64,000 bases of DNA from Plicaturopsis crispa FD-325 SS-3 (taxonomy: Eukaryota; Basidiomycota; Agaricomycetes; Amylocorticiales; Amylocorticiaceae), in contig KN832556.1 of NCBI GenBank assembly GCA_000827205.1, positions 165,436-229,435 on the forward strand, read 5' to 3'. Within the stretch, counting starts at the first letter, position 1, and each line of letters begins with the position of its first letter. The notes beneath the pieces are model-generated. The model ran no database searches. It was not told the DNA's origin and saw nothing but the letters and a program-made list of their open reading frames with translations. A program made the translations under genes and the position numbers. This document shows positions 23,001 to 32,674 of this stretch, in pieces.

Positions 23001-26000
23001 GCCCGTGCCAGTAGATGACGCTAGCGCACCGACATTGACGCACGACACCAGCCCGCCAGCGTGCCCACCTATGCAACCGCGCAACCGCAACTCCGTCAAG
23101 GTACGTTATGCGCGGCTCGCACCCCCTGCACGCTGCATCACGCAAGCATCGACTAACTCGAAACTTTAGTCCACCTGCGTACAGATCAAGCAGGCCGGCG
23201 TCTACTCGCGTGCGCGCGCGAACAAGCAGACGACCATGCACACAGTATTGCATTGAGCCCGTGCGCCCTACCCGACCGGTGCTTCGTGTCTGCGCATTGC
23301 GACACGGGTCCCTGCACGTCGTTTAGATTGTTCTCCCGCTTCTGTGTAGGTATCAACACGAGAATAAATATCACATTTTTGTCTGTTTTCGCATTGTCAT
23401 CCTACCCACGGCGAAGCTCTGAGCTCATGACAGTAACCAGGTCCTTCGGTACGGACTGCAAAGCTATGTAATCGATTGGGCCAAACCTCGATAACTCAGT
23501 TTACAAAATACGTCTAAAATTTTGGTGTGAGGATTAAGTACATCCAATTGGTGCGGAACTTTGTGGTTTAGACTGCAAATCAGTGCCTATAATAGGTGCC
23601 TTCGTACTAAGTATATGTAAATTGCATACAGTTCGGTTCAAGACCTCCAATTCAGCCCTTAAAATATGAGTGTCTTCCCTAGATATGCCTAAGCTACATA
23701 ACTTAGACAATATCTCACTATCTAAATTGAGGTGGTGAAGACTAAGTATTTGTAAATTGCACCCAATCAGGTCTAATCCTCCTAAACAAGGACTAAAAAT
23801 GGTGCTAATTTTGCAGAGTCTGTCCTAAATACACCTAATTTATCTCTTATGAGCAAAAGTCCTCTAAATTAGACAGGTTTGTGGCAATTAGCCAAGTGTT
23901 AGATGAGATTAGGATTTTCGGTTTTTCCTGATGTTGGAACACAGTGCAAGATGCCATTAAGAACGTGAGTCTCAGCATTTTGACCCTTTTTACGGGTATT
24001 CTGAGCTGATTTGACAACAGGATTACGCTCATCCGTCAACCCGGAGCCAAATTCGAGCATACCCGGAACTTGTCCCGAACGCAGCAAAGGAGGTCTGGCA
24101 GGCTGAGAAGTGGCTCTACGACGTTCCAGACGACGTCCTTACACCAATGATACGCTTGGATGACAAGGATTTTTATATCTTCGAGCTCACATATTGCACG
24201 GACGAGACATGGTTCATCCCCGAGCGGTTTTTTGACATGGATGGGAAACGGTGGTCTGTAGGCCGTTTGGCTGTCACGTCTAATGTAATGCTTGTTCTAT
24301 GCATCCCTTGACGCTCCCCAATCCCTGTTGACTGTTATCCAACACTCGCAGGACGGTCTCTGTGTATCCGACGAGCGCAGCCTCAAGGAATGCGCGATGT
24401 TTTGCCACAACTGGCCTGACATTGCCGAGTCAAACCAAGACCGTGATATATTTTCCCGTGCGTAGACGCTCCCAAGATTCGTTCTGAGGCATGCATACTG
24501 ATCCGTATTGACTGCTATATAGCGGACTCGCGTAGTTATGCTGAGCGCATGCCAAATCCTGATCGGGAAACTGCACACGGGCTTGAATGGGAGTGTCTGC
24601 CCTTGATTGTATTCATTGACGATGTGTCAGGTGCTAGCACAAAGCAGTGGAATGTCCATTACTCCTGTTACATGTCGAATGGCGGACTACCGAGGGAAGA
24701 AATCGAAAAAGAGCCAAATATCCACTTTCTCGCCACCTCCCCTCATGCATCGCCGATGGAGATCCTCAAGGCTGTCTGTGACGCCATAAAGTCTGTGAAC
24801 TGATGATTTCATGCTTCGAGTATTTTGTACTCACACGTATGTTCAGAAAAACAGGCGGGAAAACACCTATCAAGGCCTGGGACTCCGTGCGCCAACGGTA
24901 TATTTTGATCCGACCATGGCTGCTTTTTCTCCCCGGAGACAACCCCATGCAAGCGGAAGAATGCAGCCATATCGGACTCAACGGTAATTTCTTCTGTCGA
25001 TGCTGCGACGTGGGCGGTACAACACAATTCAAACAGTCAGACGAGGGCTACAAGACTTTGTTTACTGTAAGCCGATTTTCTTCGAGCGTCTTGGAAACCT
25101 CGAATGACGGTTCTCATACAGGCTGGTAACTTCCGCAAACCGCAGGAGACCCGCGATATAATCCTCAACCATGTTGTAATGGCAACACATGCGGCTGCTG
25201 ATGGACCGCTCAAGGAGTCCATATCTGCGACCGCTACGAAGGACTCGTTTGCGATGCCCATCATCACAAAGCTTGTAAAGTTGGGCAAAGCTCTTCGAAA
25301 ATCTACAGCGATCCGGAGTGCATTGTCTCCCGAAGTCGTTAACGAAATGCTTACTGCCGAACTCATAAAGCATAAGGATTCACCAATTGTTAACCCCTTG
25401 TTTGAATCGCCCGGTATGATATCTTTGCCGCAATCCTTGCCTTCCTTGACTTATTCACCTTACTCTTGGATCGTAGGCTTCGATCCGCACAAGGACACTC
25501 CAGTCGAGCCACTGCATACACATCTGCTGGGCATCATCAAGTACTTCTGGGCGCAGACGGTCTGGTTACTCGAAAAGGGGGGAAAGTTTGCTGAATTTCA
25601 AGCGCGGCTCAATTCCCTCGAGCGCGCAGGTCTGAAGATACCAAATATCATGGCTGATTACATGTGCCGCTTTCGGGGTGGTCTTATTGGCAAGCATTTC
25701 AAGACTATCAGCCAAGTGATGTCCTTTGCAGTCCTTGGACTTGTTTCTCAAGATCTCGAAAATGCCTGGCTTGCCATCGGTCGCTTGACAGTCCTTATCT
25801 GGGAAACAGATATTACCGATATGAAGACATTCACTGTAAGTGTCCTGACCTTCGTTCTGTGCATTCCGCCGCGCTAACAATGATATCTTGTAGGACAACC
25901 TCACGGAAGCTATTCAATCTGTGCTCGATTTTGCGGCGACGTGTAGCCCCTCGATTATGGCTACGAAACCTAAGTTCCACATCCTTATTCATCTCGTCTT

Positions 26001-27684
26001 TCACATCCTGCGCTTTGGTCCCGCTGTCCTTTTCTCCACGGAGCGCTACGAGGCGTTCAATCGGGTGTTTCGTCTATGTTCAATATTCAGCAACAGGCTC
26101 GCCCCCAGCCGCGACATCGCGGTAACGTTTGCCCACCTCACCCGGTGCAGACACATTATCACCGGCGGCTACTGGTTCGATCTCACGAGCCAACAATGGG
26201 TTTGCGCTGGCAGAGCCGTGCGTGATTATCTTCGAGATCACCCCTCTGACGCGCGCCTTCTTGGGGTATCACCGAAAGCCACTAGTATTCCAGGCCAGAT
26301 GGAAATGCCACCCATGCCACGTAACATCCCGCGCGCACTGCGACGGCATCCACCAGCAATCCCCTTTCGAGACTCTCTCAGTTCTCAGTCACCGGACGCT
26401 GGTGCCCGTGTAGTGCCACCGGAATCCCTATGGCATCAAGCTGCATCTGTCGTCACCCTCGTCGGTGACAAGGCACATGTTCGTGATGAGGTTCTGGTCC
26501 GGATTGAGGGTGTAAGTCTTACATTTATCTGTCATAGAAACACTTACCGACGGCGGCGTTTTCAGGGCGTCTACTCCCCGCTGCGGTTTGCGAGAATTGT
26601 CGAGCTATTATTGGCCGACGGTTCGCCAGATCATACCTTCGTCACCGTCCAGCTATCGGTACTTGACAGAAAACTCCACGAAAAACTCCAAATGCCAGTC
26701 GTCCACCAAACGGGACCTATAACCATTCTCAATGCGAAGGTACCATGAGATCTTGATTAACCGTAGAGCGGCGAGACTGATTGCGCACCGTACTAGGATG
26801 TCCTGTGTGTTGTGAACATTCAACACGATTGCAGTACTGGCGGATGCACTACGGCAGGCAGTCAGATTGTGCGCCAAGAACGCGAAGATACCACACGTAC
26901 CCGTATGACAGTACTGCACAAAGACGAACTGCACTACGTGGTCAACATGAACGCACTGCACAATCACCAATTCATACGATCAGCGCTTCCGCCAGCACTC
27001 GCCCAGCCTCCTACCTTTGGGATTATCCGTCAGGCCTTGTATATCTCAGCAGCCGTGTCGCTTCGAGACAAAGCACTGCAAGCGAAATTAGCTAAAGAAG
27101 CCGCTATTCGCAAGCGCGCAGAAGACGCACGACATTCACTTCCTGTCACCCAACCGCTCGAAAACCTGGACACCATTGAAGATGTAGACGAAGCAGCAGC
27201 CGAGCACATGATCGCATCGGAGGGCACTGTGCCGCGAGGACCAAGAGGACGTCGGGGAGGACCAGCTGCACCCACAGCGAGAGGAGGCAGAGCAGGGAAG
27301 AGTCGAGGGAGTCGTGGCAAGGGAACCACGACCTCTGCTCGTACAGGGCCACTCCTGCATCCTTCTTCCTCGTCAGGCTTCGCAGCCGTCTCTACAACAG
27401 GCCCCGCTAGCGGCGGCGGAAGTACACGGCATGCAGATGCGTTGGCCGGACCATCAAGCATGCCGACATCAGAACTGTCGAGGATGCGGGCACAATCGGG
27501 GCCGTCGAATATGTCGAATGGCGGATCTACATCTACGGAACACGCAGGGTCATCAACCATTCCATCCGCGGAAAAGACCATAGATAGACTCGAACCTCCG
27601 GTGAGGAAAAAGCGAAAACGGGCAGCCGCCGATCCGGAGAAGGCAGCGGACCGAGCAGCTGAGCTGAGGGCACTATTTTTTTGA
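20079..27684 (+). CDS. Main ORF of the large transposon (putative transposase), interrupted
   Basis: About 12 exons encode roughly 1,400 residues. Near the start is CKVCHRGQDDTEGW with histidines behind it (LAHLYAHEKQRGHQ), a possible zinc finger. Later come PLIVFIDDVSGASTKQWNVH, LLFLPGDNPMQAEECSHIGL, FFCRCCDVGGTTQFKQSDEG, DPHKDTPVEPLHTHLLGIIK, FSTERYEAFNRVFRLCSIFS and APSRDIAVTFAHLTRCRHII, all landmarks of a protein family I recall as highly repeated in Agaricomycetes. The C-terminus has NMNALHNHQFIRSALP and a basic tail (PPVRKKRKRAAADP). The acidic residues in DDVSG and DPHKDTP could form a transposase active site, but this is inference. A 2.8-kb element interrupts the exon at 21114; the first exon start is uncertain. 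Confidence 0.7.
21115..23933. mobile_element. CATCAGG-family TIR element 2 (2,819 bp), in a transposon exon
   Basis: The ends are 27-bp inverted repeats with two mismatches, starting CATCAGGAAAAACC, flanked by TT on both sides (21113-21114 and 23934-23935). It splits codons of the main ORF: GNVLY before, WNTVQDAIKN after, in frame when the element and one TT are left out. Subterminal zones are rich in TTAG/CTAA motifs, and the left one has a GCTAG plus poly-C tract at about 21210-21222 that recurs at the same depth in element 3. The interior is a GC-rich block (about 21740-23330), then AT-rich sequence with two similar units around AAGTATATGTAAATTGCA and AAGTATTTGTAAATTGCA. No transposase was recognised; it is likely non-autonomous. 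Confidence 0.88.
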
Positions 27685-28263
27685 ATAGCCGCAGCACCCT
27701 GCTCGACGTGGAGGTCCAGCCGCTAGCCGTCTTCCACAGTACCGCCCCTCGTACGAGCCGCGGCGTATGCTGGCTGTTTTTCACTGAAGCGTCGCGCCAC
27801 CGAGGCGCCGTGAACCGTAATATGTCACGGCAGCAGACACCAACGTCACTGACATACAAACCGAACAAGCAGTTCAATATCAAAAGCGGTGCTTGTGGCG
27901 GGATTGCGGTTTTGAATGAGGTCGGGATCGGGCAACATGGGAAATGGTGTCGACTCGGAGGATGGGCGGCAGGGCGGCGGAAACGAGGATGGTCACTGAT
28001 ACTGTACGCGTAATTTTGTTAGTCAAAGACAAGCATCGGAGAAAATAGCAGTGCACGACGTACCCGACGTTGAGTAGATATGAATGATACCACCCTCAGT
28101 AAATTTGCACCGCCAGGTCATAAATGCAGCGCGTACAAACTATTCACTGACGCGCCGTGAATTTACACTGCACGTGCGAAATATCGCGATCACATGTTCA
28201 GCGGCCTTGAAAAAAAGCAGCGGTGATTTTGTTCGCCGCACCTTTCAAATCACCATCCACACG

Positions 28264-29893
28264 ATGTCGGCACCAACGCCGACCCGTTCACTCCTGGGAC
28301 GCTTCGGATCTGGCAGCACTCCCGCTGGCCGTGTACTCACACAACCCAGTCGGCCGGGATCCACCGTAGGAAACAGGGTATCACAACCGCAGTCGCAAAG
28401 CCCCGACCCTCCTGAATTTATTCCTGTGGGGCAGAGTCAGCAATTCAGCATGGAGTTGTTCACAAACATGATGCAGGATGGCTCAACTGAGTACTCAGGT
28501 GACGGAGGTTTTCTACAGAACACTCAGGCTGGTGATGCTGCGAGCCAGACAGAGGTGCCACCGTTGCAACACAGCCTCTCTGGAAACCTCTTTGCAGGAC
28601 CGCATGTCCCGCAAATCCGTCGCCACGATGGAGATGGCCCAGACCGACGTGCGGCTCACATGCCAGGTATCCCGACTCATCAACTGCGTGCTCATGCACA
28701 GCGCCGAGCACAAGAAGATCATCTCACACTGGAGCAGACGGCTGCGGTAGTTGCAACTAGTGAAGTAAGTTCATGGGTAACCGAAGAATCTTGCAGTAGC
28801 TCACGTACATGAATTGAAGCGGACGAGCGTACAGGAGATGCTCGTCGACCTCCGCGTACACTTGTTCCAGCACGAGAATGATGTTCTAGCCCGCTTCATC
28901 AAGTTATACCTGCGCCATCCGGATTTCCAGGTCAGCAATAAAAGCACTAAAGCGAGCTCAGCTGACCAGTTGACAACAGATGCGCCTGAAGCACAACATC
29001 GCCGCTGCACTTCTCAGCTGCAACGTCCAAGCATATCTGAAAGGGATGCTTGATCAGATGCTGGTATGATATCTGTCTGCGCATTAGACTGTGAATTGTT
29101 GCTCACCATGCAACGACGTGGGCAGGAACATTTCGAAAAGAATCTCGGTCTTCTGGGTCTTGCCCCAGCGGTTCGCCAGGATCCCGTCGATTGGGGTTTC
29201 TTCGGACAACAGGTCAGCCATGAACTCGCTCAGCAACGTGCAGCGATGAAAAGCAAGGTATTGTCATGTCTTTTTTGCGTGGTTTGAAGGAGAACGGATT
29301 GCCAGACTGAAGCCTCATGCAGCTTGAACTGTCGGTGAAGAAAAACGACGACATCTACGTGTTAACGCGCGCCCTCTTGATTTACGACATTCGTCCGAAA
29401 GCGGAGCACTGGGGAAGAGTTGCCTTTTTGGTAACGTCATTCCCTTTCATCCAGTGAGCGATGCGGTAGCTAACCGAACTGTAGCGTCTCTGTGTTTGCG
29501 ACCATCCTTCGGTCAAATCACCTTTGCCTGATTGTAACAAGAAACCGACTTTCTGGGAGTACGTCGACTCGGAGCTGCAAGCTACTCGGGCAGAACTCAA
29601 GCAGCATACCGATGCCGTGAAGCGCAAGCAGGAAGAAGCAATGTAAGCACCGAGTGCCCCATATCTCGAGAGCTGTAGCAAATCTGACCTCGATTTCTAG
29701 TGTATTTGCAAACATCCTTGCCATGGATTTGGCCAAATTCAAGAAAGGATCCAACAGCGTACGCAGCAAGCAAGTGTATACAGACGAGAACGTGTCCGAA
29801 TGGCAGAAGAACATGGAGCAAGCCGTGGAGGCGTTTGCGGTCGACGATGAAGTGGAGGATACGGAGGATGTATCGGCGGCCATGCAGGAATGA
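28264..29893 (+). CDS. Transposon accessory gene: helical protein of unknown function
   Basis: The start follows MSAPTPTRSLLGRFGSGSTP, a Ser/Pro/Gly-rich N-terminus. Later exons are firm from splice signals: HELKRTSVQEMLVDLRVHLF (about 28.80-28.93 kb), MRLKHNIAAALLSCNVQAYL (about 28.98-29.06 kb), EHFEKNLGLLGLAPAVRQDP (about 29.13-29.26 kb), LELSVKKNDDIYVLTRALLI (about 29.32-29.43 kb), RLCVCDHPSVKSPLPDCNKK (about 29.48-29.64 kb) and VFANILAMDLAKFKKGSNSV to the stop at 29893. The frame between about 28.48 and 28.76 kb is uncertain. The C-terminus is acidic (DDEVEDTEDVS). I do not recognise a family; its position as last gene inside the TIRs marks it as part of the transposon. Confidence 0.6.
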
Positions 29894-30300
29894 AGCATAC
29901 ACGGGGCCCTCCAAGCAAGTTCTTAATTCTTTGCTTAATGTTTCTTACACACCCTATAACTCTACGCGTATTGCTCAAATTCAATGAATCGGTTTCCTGG
30001 TATTTCTAATTGTGCGATGCGGGACCGAGAGGATGAGGCCCGACGCGGACGAGCGTGGGCGCGGGCAGGCTGCCCGCCGTCCCGCAAACTTACAGTGCCA
30101 ATGCTGTGTTCAGGTGCACCGAGCATTGTTTTGACTTGGTCAGCCACCTCTGATCAAGCTTGCGCCATCGCGTTAGACCGACTTGTATCAAACTTTACTA
30201 CCCGAACCTTGGGACAAGCTCCGCACCACATCAACACGGCACTCTCGCACAGGTCCCTCCTGGTAGTCAAACTGAGCTTCGGGACCTCCGGTGGTGTAAC

Positions 30301-30927
30301 CCTCGCATGCCAAAACCAAAGAGTACCAAGATAAACCAAACATGCGTAACTGTTATACCGACTTGAAATGTCGTATCTGTGGCGGGCCCTCGTGACCTGC
30401 CAAAAACAAAGCTGTACAAACACGTTATGCGCCACAATTCCTCCGTCGTCTCTTTGTGCGCGTTTCTGAATCTAACGGTCCAGGCCAATTTGGAAGAAAA
30501 TGTTGGTCTTACTGTCCTTGCTGGCAGAAAGGATTGTGGACGGGGAATTGCTGGACAGCTCAGTGAAACTTATTAGCTGACCATAGAAAAACATACTCTT
30601 GACTGGAAATATCATGCAAGCAAGGTTTTAGTCGGCGCGTGCGACGACCGCTAGTGGTAGTGGTTGTTGTTATTATTTGTTGTGGACCGCCCGGCGCCAA
30701 CTCAATCAAATCAACGAATTATCCTCGGGTCTAACCGGCAAAGCGACCATGATTCAAGTGGATTCCGTTGCAGGACTCTTGACGATTGCCAAAGCTGCAC
30801 GCAGGCTGGAACACGTATACAAAGCGCTTGCTGAGGTCTTGGGAATGCCAAAGCGCACTAGGTATAAACCCCTCGCGAGACACTAACATGCATCGCTACA
30901 GATCCTACACTTTGAGCTCGCCCAATC
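30301..30927. other. Spacer between large transposon and HMG-box gene 2
   Basis: Just outside the right TIR, CCCTCG..TGCCAAAA.CAAAG..TAC appears twice (about 30301-30331 and 30388-30416), an imperfect duplication that may be extra terminal sequence or older repeat debris. No gene is seen. Confidence 0.5.
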
Positions 30928-31860
30928 ATGCAGAACCCCGCCATCGCGCGCCCATCCAAGCATGCCCGAAAGACCAGCCCCAAGCCACCGAACGCCTTCC
31001 TCATCTACCGCTCGAACAAGATCAAGGAGCTCAAGGCGGCAGGCGCCGCTACAGCCAACTATGCCGACCAAACAGCCCTGTCGAAGGACATCGCAGTCAT
31101 GTGGCACGCTGAGCCCGAGAACGTCAAGGCGCTTTATGGCTGGCTCCGCGACCAGCGGCACGAGGAGTATCGCGAATCGCATCCCCACCATACGTACACC
31201 CCGAGCCACATAATACAGCTTCGCAACGAAGAGAAACGCTTTCGCAAACGGACTACAAACCCCAAGCGGGGTCGCGCCGTCGCCGCCACAGACAGCTGTT
31301 TGCCCCCACTGCCCAGTCAAACGGCCCCGCAATCACCCCCAATGGTCGGACTGCACCCAACCTCTGCGTCGCTCCCGATATCAGCGCCTTCGCCCTCCAA
31401 TCCGCCGTACTCCATCGACTACGCGTTTCTCACCGGGGAATACTGGATACCTGTACAGCATGACACTAACCCGCTCGACGTACGTGCCTTCGTATGAATA
31501 CGCATGCACGACGCGCAATATTGGCTGACCCTTATTGCATAGTTCGACGTGTTCCCTTCGCAGTCCCTCGCATTCCCGCTGCTAGACGCTGACTACGGTA
31601 GTGCCTGGCAGACAGCCTCGCCCGAGTGCGCTCCGCAATCCTCCAGTCCCATGGTCGACACTCCTGGGGGTGGTGGATCCGCGGAGTGTGCCGCGCTGTC
31701 AGGCTATCCCTCGCTCCCCGACCCGCATCAGCCACTCTTGGGCCCGTATCCTGGATCTGCCGAATGGTACGAAGCGGAGTTCACTCGCGTCAGCGATAAT
31801 CTGGAGTACGACGCGCTCGCCGAGGATTTCTCATGCGGTTACAGGGCCGGGGACCTTTAA
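30928..31860 (+). CDS. HMG-box (MATA-type) DNA-binding protein 2
   Basis: Two exons, 30928-31479 and 31543-31860. Residues about 15-85 form a MATA-type HMG box: KPPNAFLIYRSNKIKELKAA, then LSKDIAVMWHAEPENVKALY, WLRDQRHEEYRESHPHHTY, followed by a basic stretch (RKRTTNPKRGR). The C-terminal half is Pro/Ser/acidic, consistent with a transactivation tail. It is paralogous to the protein at 14150-14991, sharing the box layout and the H-x-Y motif after it, and like it is probably a nuclear transcription factor. It sits between the right end of the 11.7-kb transposon and the left end of the KDZ element and looks intact. Confidence 0.85.
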
Positions 31861-32326
31861 TTCTGGGTCGTCATCAGTGGCAGCGGGCCATGGTGGTTGC
31901 ATTTAACTCGTTCTCGAAATCAGCGCATGTATCGCCTCCCAGTCTCTACTCAACTCATGATCGTTTATTCTTGGCCATCCTCTACCTGCTTCACTCCCGT
32001 ATCGTCAGCAATGCAATTTACTCTGTTGTTGTGACTGCAGCTAAGTCTCTCGTTGAGCAGTGAGCAATACTAGTAGAGCAGCCCTGAGCGAACGAATTTC
32101 AATGACGACTGACATGGCACCCGCAGGCGGTAACATATTCAGCGCTCTGAAGGGGCATTCAGAAATGAACCATGCAATAGTACCAGCGAGGCAGGGAAGC
32201 AAGCACCGTTGTCTCGCGACACGGTCCCCTGGGATATCCTCGCTGCGTCAAGGGCAAACATGGGAAGGGCACAGAACACAGACTCTTACCACTCAAATCA
32301 TGATAAATCATGCAAACCAAACCATC

Positions 32327-32334
32327 CATCCAAA
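32327..32334. repeat. Left 8-bp target duplication of the KDZ element
   Basis: CATCCAAA directly abuts the left TIR; the identical 8-mer follows the right TIR at 44365-44372. Confidence 0.95.
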
Positions 32335-32465
32335 CACCTGTGGTTCCCACGTTTCGTTTCTAACTAGAGGTGGATTGACCGGGGGGTTCGCGCCTCTAGT
32401 TAGAGGCGTTTTTCCTTCGCGCAGGCCTCTTCCATTATTCCTTCGAGATCTTTGCGAGGGACTTG
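32335..32465. repeat. KDZ left terminal inverted repeat (131 bp)
   Basis: Identical in inverse orientation to 44234-44364. It contains its own palindrome, CTAACTAGAGG paired with CCTCTAGTTAG around an 18-20 bp spacer (about 32360-32405), able to form a hairpin. Confidence 0.95.
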
Positions 32466-32674
32466 GTATATTTAATTTCAGCAATATAACGTCTTCGCTT
32501 CGGGTGTTTCTGCGCATACCTACTATGCATCGAGAGTACTGATAGCAGTTGCGCGTATACGGGCTCCCGTACACAATTATCTTCAAGCTAAACTACTTAC
32601 TAGTAGTACAGCTTAGGTAGGGGACCGTATTCAGTGTACCAATGAAGCCATGCATAAAAGTGCTGTATGAGAAA

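Larger units (their letters stand above)
18557..30300. mobile_element. Large (11.7-kb) TIR transposon carrying three genes
   Basis: The left end at 18557 and the inverted right end at 30300 share GTTACACCACCGG plus a weaker match for about 35 bp in total (roughly 28 of 35 identical, including TCAnTTTGA). Between them are three plus-strand multi-exon genes: a small coiled-coil protein (18923-19823), a main ORF of about 1,400 residues (20079-27684) and a helical protein (28264-29893). The outer genes start and stop about 370-410 bp from the ends, a compact layout expected of a DNA transposon. I found no flanking duplication, so exact termini may differ by some bases. A 2.8-kb element is nested inside. 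The main ORF resembles a protein I recall as present in many copies in Agaricomycetes genomes; superfamily placement (perhaps CACTA-related) is inference. Confidence 0.7.

Noticed and set aside
30301-30437. A further outer end of the 11.7-kb transposon near CACAATT at 18541-18550 and 30429-30437
   Set aside because: Only 9 bp match before similarity stops, and no target duplication appears; the GTTACACC ends are better supported.
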